A stretch of 64,000 bases of DNA from Drosophila persimilis (GCF_003286085.1 NW_020825298.1:3596001-3660000); one strand, 5' to 3'. Counted from the first letter of the stretch, positions 48,017 through 58,400 are shown. Translations and numbers: made by a program. Notes: a model not told the origin generated them from the sequence alone.

Positions 48017-51000
48017 CTATTTTTTTGGCAGTGCATCTTCATCTGTGGGATCACAGTCGGCACAGTGCCAGGAATATCCGCGTATCTTTGGGGACTTCTT
48101 CAGCGGCGGATCCAGGCAGGCAAAGTGATAATGCTTGTGGCACTCGTCGCAGGTCACAACCTGGTTGGCTTTTCCGCTTTTGGTGCACACGCAACAGTTG
48201 ATCTCCACTATGGGCTTAGGATTGGAGACACGCGGCCGTCCCACCCGCGGTGTCCGAGGAGTCGTCTTGCGCGGACTAACCTTGCGTTTAGGCGATGGGC
48301 TCTCGGGCAGGGGTGCCGCTGCCTCCTTGGGATCCTTCAACTTTTGCGGCGATACTGCCACGGCTGGCATCACAACGGGCACCAGTGTTTGCTCTGGCGG
48401 GACGATGTCCTCGACCGTTTCGACGGAGGTGGGGCGCGACGCTTCGTCCACCGAGCGAACTGCATTGGCGGGAACATAGAAATACTGAGATTCGGGGGCA
48501 TCCTCTCCAGGCAGGCGCATAGTCTTTAAAATGATTTTAATGGTGTTGCGTGCGGAATTGGCCAGATTCTGATTCTGATTTTGAAGCAGTGACTCATTGA
48601 GATGAGCGCGCTTTTTCCGCTTTCGCTTGTGCTCCTTGGTGAAGGACTTCTCCGTATCCGAAGAGAGATTGTGCTTGTTTTTATGCTTGTCCTTGCGCTT
48701 GCCCTTACGCGATTGTTTACCACTCAATTCATCAATGGAGTCCTCGCAGCCAGACAGCATCGTGGTGCTAGCCGTGGGCGCGGCCAAGGCAGCTGCCACT
48801 ACAACAGTGGCGGAAGTAGAAGCCACTGGAACTGTGCGAGTAGAAATCATGAAACGATGCCATTTTGTGAATATTTTATGCACTTAATCTTACCATTTAT
48901 GGGGGTTTTGCGCGGCGACTGTTGTCTTGGTCGCTTGGGCGACATGGTCAAATCTACGAAGAGATCTGAGTTGCCAACAGCAACTGGGATGGATTTGTTG
49001 AGCGCTCGCTTGGCCGACGTATCCCTGGGAAAGGCGGAACCTGGAGCAGGTACATCGTCCAGCGAATACCGATCGACGTAGACCAGACTACCGTCCTTGT
49101 TGAAGCGAGTGCGAGATTTCCTGGGGCCAGGCGATATCTCCGTCACAGCATCGGATCCATCCGACTTGTCACAGCACTCGGAACACTGCCAGCCATACTG
49201 CTTGGACTTCTTCGGGGGCCGGGTCAGGGGAGGATTCAGACATCCCAGATGGTAGTGCAGATTGCAGGTGTCACACTTGACCAACAAATGCTGGTCGTTG
49301 TTCCTCTTGCAGATGCCGCAAGCCATCGCTGCAATGGCGGTCGGCGTCCCGGTGTCACACGGCGTCGCTATGGCCATCCTGCCCTGTTTTGCCTGTGTGC
49401 TGAGCATACGCGAGGAGTCCAGTTTGGTTCCCGGTGGCCCCAGGTGCGCCAGTGGAAAGCCAACGCCCATTTTAAGAGCCGCCGCCGTTGGCACCGATAT
49501 GGGGCGCTGCGGCGGAGTGGGTGTGCTGGTTCTTTGCGGCGCCTCTGGCTGGGGACGGCCAATGAGGTCCACATTGGGGAGAGTGATCCCGGGTGCGATA
49601 TGCGAGAGGTTGCCATGCAATGTTCTGATGGTGGCCAGTAGTGTGTCTCGCGTAGACTTGACTGCTTTGCGCTCCTCCAACGACAAATCGTACTGCGCCC
49701 GAAGATTGTCCTGGTCCTTGGACAAGATGGCATTGTGGCTGATCAGCTTCTGCTGCTGCTGCCGGAAGTCCTCCATCCGTACAATGCGATCCATATAGTA
49801 GGCGGTAAACTCAACGCTGAAGGCGGGTGTAATGTGCCACTTCTTCCGGATGTCGGTCAGGGCATTGATGTGGGCCTCACGCTGCTCCATATGCTGCACA
49901 TCGACGGACATGATCTCGGCTTTGGCCAGGAGGCGACGGCAAGCAGAGGCCGAAGTAGTCAGCAATCGCGACATCTTCTGGGTGGGCACCCATGGAGTGG
50001 GCTTTAGTTCCTTGTGCTGGGCGTACTTGAGCTGGATCTTCGAGAGCTTACGCTGAATGCGCGCCTGGGCGGGATTCGTGTTCGGTTCGTCCACGGGCTG
50101 CTCGCTGGAGGCCAACTCTTTCTCCCTGGCCTTCTGCAACATGTTGAGGCGGAGGGTGTGATAGTTTCGTCTTCGCTTCTTGATCATCTCCTTCTCGGAG
50201 TGCACCTTGCAATGGGCGTAGAAAGGATCTGCCGCATCGTCCTCGTGGTGGGCCTCGATGAGGAAGCCCGCCACCTGGGCGCACGTGACATGGAAGTAGG
50301 TCTTGCACATGCCCGCATCGCAGCCAATGCAGACCCCAGTGCGAGCAAAGAGCGAGTTCTCGCACAGGGAGCACACCTTGGCCCCCCACTTGCTATACTG
50401 CATCTCGAAGAGCGTCACCGATGACAGCTGCTCCACCTCACCGAATGCCACACCGGGCACGTAGAGGGCACAAATGAGATGCACCCACTTTCCCACGTCC
50501 GTCTCCTTGTAGATGCCACCCTTATTCGGGCACAATTCGCAGTCCGGCTCGGAGACGCCGGCGCGGCAGGCCTCACAGAACCAGGGCTCCGTTGAGCAGG
50601 TGGAGTTGGTGCTGGAGATGCTCACATTGTCACTGACGCCGTAGCAGCCCTCGTGGACCGACACGCCGCAGGCATCGCACTCTACAATCTCGTTGACGTC
50701 GTCACTTCTCTCCCCGAGACAGACACAGCACATTCGCTTGGCGGGAGCACTGGAAAGTTGCACCGCACGTATAGCAATAGCCGCTCCCGGGACTGTCCCG
50801 TAATCATTGCCATTGATTCCATTTTGCAATGGTACCTGGCCCGTGCCCGTGCCCCCACTATCAGCCAGGAGCTGTTGCAGCTGGAGCGTGGAATCGTCAC
50901 TTTCAGCCTCGGAATCCGCATTAGAGTCCGATTCACTGCTGCTGGCATCACTGCTATCCCCCTCGCCATCACTCTCGTCCTTGCAGCCATCAATGTCTGG

Positions 51001-51096
51001 ACAAAAGTCACTATCCGATGAGCTCTCTCCCAGATCCAAGTCGAGCAGGGCCTGCGTCGATATCTTCGGCTGGCGCGCCCGCTTGAAAGATGCCAT
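48017..51096 (-). CDS. PHF14: PHF14-like multi-PHD chromatin reader
   Basis: Exon 1 is 51096-48894 and exon 2 is 48831-48017 (62-bp intron, phase 1), giving 1005 residues. An acidic/Ser-rich N-terminus is followed by a PHD finger (about 122-180, CCVCLGERSDD...). A zinc knuckle and extended PHD come next (about 185-300, CELCPNKGG...HLICALY...CKTYFHVTCAQ), forming a PZP module that binds the unmodified H3 tail in relatives. Then come a helical/coiled region (about 390-500), PHD3 (593-642) and PHD4 (947-995). This is the PHF14 arrangement. A nuclear chromatin-binding, repressive role is inferred from the family. Upstream on the coding strand CGGTCACACTC (51193-51183) matches Ohler motif 1 but for one base. 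Confidence 0.93.
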
Positions 51097-51182
51097 AATC
51101 CAATAGCAACAAAACAGTGGTTTTTTATATTTTCAAACTGTTTTGTTTTGTAAAACTTGAACTTTTTCTCGTTTTTTTCGCG

Positions 51183-51193
51183 GAGTGTGACCG
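51183..51193 (-). promoter_or_regulatory. Ohler motif 1-like site upstream of the PHF14-like gene
   Basis: CGGTCACACTC on the minus strand differs in the last position from the fly core-promoter motif 1 (YGGTCACACTR). It lies 87 bp before the ATG. Confidence 0.5.
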
Positions 51194-51269
51194 TACTAAG
51201 GGGAGGAGGACTGGCCGAGACCGCCTTGTATAATTGCATCATGGGCCGAACAGCTGAGCGCTTATGCAT

Positions 51270-52363
51270 GCAACGAAAAAATGAGTCGGGTGAAAAACTT
51301 TGAATGGGCTATAAAAATGGGTATAGACAACAGGCAAAAACAGCAGCAAAAAAATTGGGCATAACAAAAAAAAACGATACGTCTCGTACGATCCTCACCT
51401 CGCAAATTGTTTCTTCATGGTATATAATTCCAAAGAGGTGGGCTTTACCTTGCATGCGTTGCAATTTCTGAGCCGTGTTGCCTGTTGTCCATACCCCTCT
51501 TTTTCACAGCGACTTCAGCGGGCGGATTTGAAAGATCGGTTGCAATTTGAAATTACTATTAAGACGCAGGGTTTTTAATTCCCCAAGGCCCCAATTCGAT
51601 TTTTTTGTTTGTCCGTGTTTGCTCGGATTATATGAAGAAGAGACAATATGAAGGCAAAAGGTAAACCCACGGTCGGCGGACTAAAGAAAAATCCTGCGCA
51701 GCGTGGAGTACCGTGGAACCGCTGGCCCCCACATGCATTTTGCAGACGGAGCTGTTCGACATGTACTGGAGAGGGTCGGACTCCATACGCTGCACTACTA
51801 TGGACGCACCCGAGCTGAAAACTATCATAGCGGGAGACGAGACGCCTCTACTGGATGGCAAGCGTCAGATACTTGTTGGCGGCCAGGACTACGTGTACTG
51901 AAGAGCGATCTAAACACCGAATACCGGAAAACATTGTCCATTCGGGCATAAACTCGCTGTTGGTGCTCCAGATCGAAAGCAGAAGTCACAGCATCAAAGG
52001 TCAGCCTCTTGACCAACTATGGACAGCCGTTCGACATTGTTATAGCATAGTCATTGATATAGACAGCGGGGAGGGTGTGGCCCCAGTGACTGGGAATAGT
52101 GACATGAACAAGGACTGTATATCCGCCGGATCAAAAAATGTGACTTATTAATTATTAAGACGCTTCTAATGTAATCTAAAAAAATTGATGTTTTTCCAGC
52201 TATAATATGATATTTATATCTTATCGTATAGGGATTGTACTGTGACAGAAGTACATACATATACATTACATATACGCAATATGTATGCAAATATAATCTT
52301 CTGTCAAACTTAAAGTAGGTATTATGATAGGTCCATAAATTTAATGTATGTTATGACAATAGC
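51270..52363. other. Intergenic DNA with degenerate coding-like frames
   Basis: Around 51700-52100 several short open frames (for example 51713-51901 with DAPELKTIIAGDETPLLDGK) have codon use and composition more like protein than the surroundings, but they are broken by stops and shifts. I cannot name a parent gene. The rest is AT-rich with TATGTA repeats. Confidence 0.3.
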
Positions 52364-53441
52364 CTAAAAGACCTCCAACTGCTCAATGGGCAGCCACTTG
52401 GAGCTCTCCAATGCATCGTATAGACGACGATCAGAATCGATAGCCTCGCGATTCATTTTATCAACGTCCAGGACGAATTTGTGTTCCACTAGGCCAAAAT
52501 CAGGATCAGTTTCACCATTGGAGGCGGCACTTTGCTGCTGCTGCTGCTCGTACTGAGCGCTCCGCTGTGCGCTCCAAGCCTCCGCATGCTGGGCCAGCGT
52601 CTGAGGGTTCGAGTGGGACTGTGACATGGCCTGTTGGTAGTAGGCGGCCGCGTCTGTGATGGAGGGACCAGCCTGTTCGTAGTATCCCTGCCAGGCGTTG
52701 TAGCCCTGCCAATAGGTGCTGGTGGGATCATAGTACTGCGAGTAGTCCGCACCGGCGGCAGGAGATGATGTTCCTCCAGCGCCAGAGTAGCCGTAGTTGG
52801 TGCTGCCACTAACGCCAAGGGCAGCGCCAAGTTCCGATTTTGGCTTTGGCACAGCATTGCATATTTTGATCGGTTTGGTTCCCAGGCCGATGAACCCATT
52901 CATGTCATACAGCGCCGACTTCTGCTCATCTTCGATACCGAAGCGCACGAACCCGTATCCTTTGGAGAACCCCAGACTATCCAAAATCACTTTGGCAGTC
53001 TTGATAGACGTGAACTTGCTGGAGAAAATCTTGTACAGCTGATAGTCGTCCACGTCGGAGCTAAGGTCGCCAACCCAAACGCTAAACTCGCGCTCGTTGC
53101 CCGGCAGCTTGTACGAGTTGCTGGCGGAGTTAAGACGGAAACGCACGATGGGATTGGTGCCGGGAATTGGTTTGCCATTAAGCTTGTGCATGGCATCAAG
53201 AGCGTGATCGTCGGATATGAAGTTGACGAAACAGTAGCCGGCTGGCTCTCCCGTATATTTGTTACGCATCAAACGCACTGTGGTCGGATCCTCGCCCATT
53301 TTTCGGAAGGCAGCAATTATAAAATTCTCCGTCATGTAGGACTCCAGCTGCATTTAGTTTTGAATGTTAGCAAAGGTTTTTCAACGAATACTTTATGGTA
53401 CTTACACTGCCCATCCATAGCTGACAATGTACGGATGTCAT
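52364..53441 (-). CDS. SECp43: SECp43/TRNAU1AP-like RNA-binding protein
   Basis: Exon 1 is 53441-53406 and exon 2 is 53347-52364, giving 339 residues. The beginning (QLWMGSLESYMTENFIIAAF) and both RNA-recognition motifs fit tRNA-Sec 1-associated protein: RRM1 about 7-88 (GYCFVNF) and RRM2 about 97-175 (SVWVGDLSSDVDDYQLYKIF, KGYGFVRF). A Tyr/Gln/Ser-rich middle and the end (RRLYDALESSKWLPIEQLE) also match the human protein. In animals it binds tRNA-Sec with SepSecS and supports selenoprotein synthesis, and a related yeast family handles splicing. Many insects have lost selenoproteins, so the substrate in this fly is uncertain. It is divergent from the NDUFA2 gene. The upstream region carries motif 1 and repeat R2. 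Confidence 0.9.
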
Positions 53442-53508
53442 TTTGTAGTTTAAGATTAATTAATAAAAAAATTTTATTTTTCCGCGTTGTCGAGATAATA
53501 AAACCAAT

Positions 53509-53518
53509 CAGTGTGACC
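53509..53518 (-). promoter_or_regulatory. Ohler motif 1 in the SECp43 promoter
   Basis: GGTCACACTG on the minus strand exactly fits the core of fly core-promoter motif 1 (YGGTCACACTR), 68 bp before the SECp43 ATG. The adjacent repeat R2 supplies CGGTATATTT (motif 6) copies, giving a motif 1/6 promoter of the housekeeping type. Confidence 0.7.
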
Positions 53519-53526
53519 TTTATCGA

Positions 53527-53770
53527 CAAAATATACGGCCTAACCCCTAGAAATATACCTAAATATACCGTATCATTTTCAAAATATACCGTCAATATAC
53601 TGACCAATTCAAGTGCTACAATTCCCCGTTTTTGATATTCCGTGGAATATTACTAGCTATATAGAACATTTAGCCATGCAGTCATAATTTTATACGATTG
53701 ATGAAACAATTTTCTATTTAACTGGTGTAGTCTTAATACTTGCTTTTCTTCCTTTTTAGCGAAATAAGAC
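53527..53770 (+). repeat. CGGTATATTT-bearing dispersed repeat R2 (SECp43 promoter)
   Basis: From AAATATACCTAAATATACCG to TTTAGCGAAATAAGAC it aligns with R3 over about 200 bp. Near-identical blocks include ATCATTTTCAAAATATACCG, the AGCTATATAGAACATTTAGC block and TTTTATACGATTGATGAA. The motif end faces SECp43 on the minus strand. Confidence 0.8.
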
Positions 53771-53817
53771 TGGCGACTGACACTATTTTTGTGTTGTTTT
53801 TTGGTTTTCATTCAGCT

Positions 53818-53825
53818 TATCGATA
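53818..53825. promoter_or_regulatory. DRE (TATCGATA) between SECp43 and NDUFA2
   Basis: A perfect TATCGATA lies 96 bp before the NDUFA2 start, followed by a half copy (GCGATAGG). It sits between R2 and NDUFA2. Confidence 0.7.
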
Positions 53826-53920
53826 GGTGCGATAGGTGGAATGAATTTTGACCACCCTTCCCGTCCCACTCTTTCGCAATCGATTTGGATCATTTAAATC
53901 AAAACAAAACATTTGGAAAT

Positions 53921-54331
53921 ATGCGTCTGACGTTGACCCGCCTTGCCGCGCTTACGCCAAAACTGAAGGAGCTGCGCATCGTATTGGATCCAACCGGCGA
54001 TGCCTCCAAAGGAGCAAGGTTCGCCATGGAATGGTTGCTCTTAAAATTACATAATTTAACAAAATAAACCAATAATTTCAGGGAATTTGTGCAGAAATTC
54101 TATCCCAATCTGAAGAGAGACAACCCCAACCTGCCAATCATGGTGCGCGAATGCGCCGGAGCCCAGCCACGGCTGTGGGCACGCTATGGTAATTATATAT
54201 ACTGCACCCAGAACTCCAAATGGTCATCTGTAAATACATCCTCTCCAGGTAAAGGCAAGGAAATATCCGTGTCGCTGACTAACCGGGAGGCTCCAGACAT
54301 TCAAAAACAGTTGGAAGCGGTGGGCAAGTAA
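53921..54331 (+). CDS. ND-B8: NDUFA2 (B8), complex I accessory subunit
   Basis: Exons 53921-54018, 54082-54188 and 54249-54331 encode 95 residues, the family size. The sequence KELRIVLDPTGDASKGAREF, then FYPNLKRDNPNLPIMVRECA with LWARYGKGKEISVSLTN, identifies the thioredoxin-like L51/S25/CI-B8 fold of NDUFA2. The protein lies in the N module of mitochondrial NADH:ubiquinone oxidoreductase on the matrix side. I used the ATG at 53921, not one 36 bases upstream, because it matches the short family N-terminus. The intron 2 acceptor abuts GGTAAAGGC. Divergent from SECp43, with 480 bp between starts. Confidence 0.95.
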
Positions 54332-54512
54332 ACGGAGACGCTTAACTAAAGGGAAACGAAACCATTTCTAGGCGATATTAAAATTCAAAATAAAAACACC
54401 CATCTCATCCACTGTCGGCACAAATTGTACTACATCTTGTTATTTTAGTCTGAAAATCTTACATACATATGTAGAGATTCTCTGGGCTACATTAAGTAAA
54501 CAGGTAACAAGC

Positions 54513-55651
54513 TCAATCGCTAAACGGCGGCAGACCAAACTGCTCCGGCTTGAAATCCTCCAGGGACCGCAGCACTTGTGTGGCATGGGAGCATCGCTCC
54601 TCGGACAAGCGTGGATCTGGTACCATAATCACCTGCATGCCAGCACTTTCACCAGCCGTCACGCCGTTGGGCGAATCCTCAAACACCAAGCACTTGGACG
54701 GATCTGGCGTGTCACCGAACCTTCCAGCGGCCACCAAAAATATATCGGGCGCTGGTTTGCCGTTCTTCACCTCGGCGTCGGTGGAGCCGCACACCTTGTG
54801 ATTGAACAAATTGAATAGTTCCTTGTGGTGTGTGGACTTCAGCTCCACCATGTCGGCTCCGGAGCTGGTGGCCAGGGCGAAAGGCACCTTATTGGCATGC
54901 AAATGACGCAAAAGGCGTGCGGCACCTGAAAGATATTACGAAACAAAATTACGATTGGTGTAATTATCGGTTTCAGGTAACATTCGAATGGGAGGGCATG
55001 CTGAGAGCGCGCAATAGATGATGAACGGGAAGCCTTTTAGAGTACTGGCGGTGCTAACCTTCCAGAAGCGGAACGTTTCCAAGACGCTTGTGGCACATAT
55101 CCGAATAGCGCTTGAGGAAGTCATTCAACGAAATGGGCAAATTGCATTCGCTGATGACTATTTCGGCCGATCGCTGTTCCGTGGTGCCCATAACCCGAAA
55201 CCGCGTTGCCACCGGATATGGACGGCCATAGGAGGCGGCTATTTGCTTAGTGACCTCCTCGTATATTCTCTCAGTGTCTGGAATGTTAGATACCAAAACA
55301 TAGATTAGTACCTGGCATCAATTGGGCATTCCCCATTAAGGTTAGCGCATTGTCGCGTTGTTGTTTGGCATACTCCTCCCAGGTGATCGGCAGTTCGTAT
55401 GTATTGACCATAAACTCAGCCACCTGCTGTGTCTGCAGACCCATTAGCTGCTCCTTAACATCGAACGTGAACGTCTTGCCATACGGATCGAGTACTTTTT
55501 GCGCGGCCTCCGTGTATAGGCGCTCGGTGTCTGGTTTGTGTAAGAGACGCTAATTCAATCACAATCACAAACGCATGCGACACTTACCCAGCAACAGGCC
55601 GTCCATGTCGAAGATGCAGTGGGTCACATTTCTCAATACCTTTTTGGCCAT
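54513..55651 (-). CDS. Gs1l: HAD phosphatase (Gs1l/pseudouridine-5'-phosphatase type) with alternative cap exons
   Basis: Exon 1 (55651-55588) carries the catalytic FDMDGLLLD motif with Asp15 and Asp17. Two alternatives for the second exon follow: 2A (55530-55312, upstream) and 2B (55277-55059). Both are exactly 219 bases, start in phase 1 with D-TER(L/I)Y-xE and end in phase 1 before GAARLLRHLHAN. The last exon (54925-54513) carries ATSSG, KPAPDIFLVAA and VFEDSPNGVTAGESAG. Either choice gives 231 residues, the usual length. Exons 2A and 2B encode the helical cap that sets substrate choice in HAD subclass I enzymes and are only distantly alike. Using one or the other would yield two enzymes sharing one core. 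The human relative removes phosphate from pseudouridine-5'-monophosphate; substrates here are inferred. Confidence 0.92.
55059..55277 (-). other. Alternative cap exon 2B of the HAD phosphatase
   Basis: A 73-codon exon starts DTERIYEEVTKQIAASYGRP and ends GNVPLLEG. It has an acceptor (AACATTCCAG) and a donor (GGAAG|GTTAGC). It is homologous to exon 2A (DTERLYTEAAQKVLDPYGKT ... GNAQLMPG), with the same length and phase and clear divergence. Confidence 0.85.
55312..55530 (-). other. Alternative cap exon 2A of the HAD phosphatase
   Basis: A 73-codon exon starts DTERLYTEAAQKVLDPYGKT, with acceptor CAAACCAG and donor CCAG|GTACTA. Its spacing to exon 2B is only 34 bp (55311-55278). A fly intron of 34 bp is too short to splice, which would itself enforce mutual exclusion. 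Confidence 0.85.
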
Positions 55652-56237
55652 TTTGTCTTCCTCCAGTACGGCTCTTATGTAATGCGGTGGTTGTCAGTTA
55701 GTAAATTTGTCCAAAGAGCTGCAATAAACACACGTTAGAACGTAACTTCACTTCGATACACGTTCACATAAGATGTTCTGCCAATCTCCGCCTCTCTCTT
55801 TCACCCTTGCCAAGGTCTTTCGTCTTCTTATTACATTTAATTCGATGGTGTCCTTGACCCAAGGACGTTCCACTGCCAAAATATGATAAGCCTTGACCTA
55901 CACGTAACGTTTGCTTCGATTCCTTCGTGAACAGTGTTTACTGGGGCTTAGCCCACTTAAGCCCCCTGCATTTAAAAAGGATGCTAACTAGATAATTATT
56001 CTTGTGGATTCATCCAATCCTTCAGTCCATTTCACCTTTACTTAAAATAAGACCACGAACTGCGCGAAAAATCTTCAAGACCCATAATTTTCGTGAAGAA
56101 TTCACACTGGTCGACAATGGGTTAATCCCTGTCCACTTCGGAGAAAAAAATAAGTGTGACCGTGTGGCAACGCTCGTCTGCAAAAAAAAAAAACAAACAC
56201 AGACGCCAATTTTTACTTATTTTCAATTTTTTCCGAA

Positions 56238-56495
56238 ATGGGTGAACGCTACAATATCCACAGCCAGCTGGAGCATCTCCAGAGCAAGTACATCGGCACC
56301 GGGCACGCGGATACGACCAAGTTCGAGTGGCTGACCAACCAGCACCGGGACTCGCTGGCCAGCTACATGGGGCACTACGATATACTCAATTACTTCGCCA
56401 TTGCGGAGAACGAGTCGAAGGCCCGGGTCCGGTTTAATCTGATGGAGCGCATGCTGCAGCCTTGTGGACCACCCCCCGAGAAGCTGGATGACTAA
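56238..56495 (+). CDS. Sf3b5: SF3B5 (SF3b10), U2 snRNP component
   Basis: A single exon encodes 85 residues that match the highly conserved SF3B5 almost throughout: IHSQLEHLQSKYIGTGHADT, the NQHRDS motif, LNYFAIAENESKARVRFNLM and ML-QPCGPP. It is a subunit of the SF3b complex in the nucleus, supporting branch-site recognition with SF3B1, and is also found in SAGA in flies. The gene has no intron. AGTGTGACCG at 56153-56162 is a reverse motif 1-like site. An AATAAA follows the stop at 56518. It is divergent from the HAD phosphatase gene. From memory the D. melanogaster gene lies on another chromosome arm, so this copy may have moved. Confidence 0.95.
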   Translation: MGERYNIHSQLEHLQSKYIGTGHADTTKFEWLTNQHRDSLASYMGHYDILNYFAIAENESKARVRFNLMERMLQPCGPPPEKLDD

Positions 56496-56513
56496 GCAAT
56501 CATATTATAATTC

Positions 56514-57153
56514 ATGAAAATAAATGTACAAAAATTCCCTTCTATTTGGGCGTCTATTAATATAGCCCCCATAGACATAACGCCCCACGTTGTGGTTTCT
56601 ACGGCGCACTTATCGGATCAGAAGTGCTCTTGCAATTGCATTCTGGCACAAGAACTCTCGGCTGGAGCAACTGATAGTCTCGAAACCCTATTGAGGACCT
56701 TTAAGCAGGAACGCTGTGTAGTGCTCTACAAAGGTTTCTACGAATAGCAGACGTCTGGGTCTGGATCGATTGTTAAGCTCCTGCAGGTGGCAGGGGGGAT
56801 AATGAGAGTGGCGAAAAAAATGTATAGCCACAGTATTATTACCTTCCAGTCCAGCAAAATCGTGGACTGGATGCACAATCAAATGCCATTCATACTAGAA
56901 ACAGAGCAGTAAATGAATGACTCGTAAAAATATTATTTCTAATTGAAATAATGTGCCGTCACCAGGACCGCCGGGTGAACGCCACAAGAGCCAAGAATGT
57001 AACAAGCCCATCGAGCTGGCAGCAAGACCACCCATGAACAAGACCATGATGGCTAGGCTAGCAGTTGCAAAAATCAAAGCTGAACAGAGGGAACCCAGTG
57101 ATGACGGGGAAAAAGATGGTGAAATCCTCTCTGGATCGCTCTCCTTTTGGTAG
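56514..57153 (+). other. Unassigned coding-like segment between SF3B5 and RpL27A
   Basis: Three plus-strand frames of protein-like composition follow one another. One spans 56514-56747, with LSAGATDSLETLLRTFKQER. One without its own start lies near 56775-56909, with KIVDWMHNQMPFILETEQ. The third spans 56953-57153, with MARLAVAKIKAEQREPSDDG. They are separated by stops, with no good splice sites joining all three. It may be a decayed gene or a fast-evolving one with unrecognised introns. I recognise no family. Confidence 0.3.
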
Positions 57154-57446
57154 TCTTGCCAAGCGGCCGCATTTCAGAGTTATAAAAAAGGCAGCCAAGA
57201 AACGTAGCTGTGTCACGTATACTAAATTTTCATAGAAAAAGATTGTTTTTCTTTTAAATTTATTAAAAAACAAATACATTTTTGATGTTCGAATGTAATC
57301 CGTTTGCTTTTTTCTGACGAAGAGGAATCTGAAAAGAAAATGATACATTATAATGGGGAATATATCCAAGGAACATAACATCTTTGAACTACAGTTCATT
57401 TACAGTAAATCCATTTTATATATTAAAGCACTAAACGCACCTTAAC

Positions 57447-58375
57447 TTAGGCGCTCAGCAAGCACACACCACCGGCCTTCTTGATTTTGTCTTCAGCCTT
57501 CTTTGAGAAGTACTTGGCCTTCACAATGACGGGGCGGGCGGGCAGATGACCACGACCCAGCAGCTTGTAGTAGCCCTGCAGAAAGAAATTGAACTGATAT
57601 TAAAAATTGTTCTTCATGCGAATCGGTAGAGACCCCATTTGCTTGTGGCTGTGTCTTTGATCTGTAAGGCTTTCTCTACATGGTGAGAGCAATTGTACGG
57701 TCGCATTCAGTCCGCCCATCGCCTTGGGGATATCTTCATGTTCAAAGACACAGCAAACAGCAGCAAAAAAAAGAAAAAGGGTCAAGGTTTCAACTTACAA
57801 ATTTCACCAAATCGATGACGGGAGCCTTTGTGCTCTTCTCCTTCTCCAGCTCGGCGAATTTCTCGGGACCGACCAGGGACCAGAGTTTGTCCAGGTTGAT
57901 TTCGGGCCTGAACTTGTGCTGGCGGCGCAAGTGGAAGTTCCTCATACCGACCTTGCCGAAGTAGCCAGGATGGTATTTGTCGAAGTTGATGCGGTGGTGG
58001 TGCATGCCACCAGCGTTACCGCGACCTCCGGGATGCTTGCGGTGCTTGCCGATACGACCATGACCATGGCTGACATGACCACGCAGCTTTCTGGTCTTCT
58101 TCCGCTTGATATTTGACTACAAGTAAAAAAGTAATTCGCTTTTAATTCATGTTTTCCTGCACGTGTGACAGCTGGCACGACTGCGGCCAATGGCACGTGT
58201 GGAGGTTATGTTGCCACGCCGAAGTCGCTTTGGCCGTTTTCCTCACTTTCACATTGCACACTTTTCTTTAAACTATGTGCGGCTAAACAGCAGCACACTT
58301 AATTAATCCCAGCCATACACAGGTGTGTTTATTTTCCCTTAAATCGAATTCAAAATAACACAACGTACTCACCAT
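57447..58375 (-). CDS. RpL27A: Ribosomal protein L27A (uL15)
   Basis: Exon 1 supplies only the ATG (58375-58373). Exon 2 (58116-57799) and exon 3 (57575-57447) complete 149 residues, the exact family length. The protein has the glycine/histidine-rich basic N-terminus ([20 protein letters not shown]) and the [21 protein letters not shown]-terminal part typical of eukaryotic uL15, a cytosolic 60S subunit protein. A 5' oligopyrimidine tract lies just upstream of the ATG, and repeat R3 with CGGTATATTT motifs lies immediately beyond. Intron 2 (57798-57576) contains a 13-bp perfect inverted repeat. Confidence 0.97.
57648..57754 (-). repeat. Intronic inverted repeat in RpL27A intron 2
   Basis: GCTGTGTCTTTGA at 57648-57660 is the exact reverse complement of TCAAAGACACAGC at 57742-57754, with 81 bases between. 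In the transcript this makes a 13-bp stem, and an inner ACATG/CATGT pair can extend it. It could be an intronic RNA or a splicing hairpin; no clear snoRNA boxes are visible. Confidence 0.7.
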
Positions 58376-58386
58376 CTTCAGAGTTT

Positions 58387-58400
58387 GGAAAAGAAGGAAA
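58387..58400 (-). promoter_or_regulatory. 5' TOP tract of RpL27A
   Basis: TTTCCTTCTTTTCC on the minus strand ends 11 bases before the ATG. Ribosomal-protein mRNAs in flies start with such a pyrimidine tract (TCT or TOP initiator), so transcription probably begins within it. Confidence 0.75.

Noticed and set aside
48065-51269. Many frames of 113-195 codons on both strands over the PHF14-like gene
   Set aside because: They are shadows caused by GC-rich codons; the real frame has four PHD-type fingers.
57576-57798. A C/D or H/ACA snoRNA in RpL27A intron 2
   Set aside because: I found the inverted repeat, but no convincing C (RUGAUGA) and D (CUGA) box pair next to the stem, and no H box/ACA layout of the right spacing.
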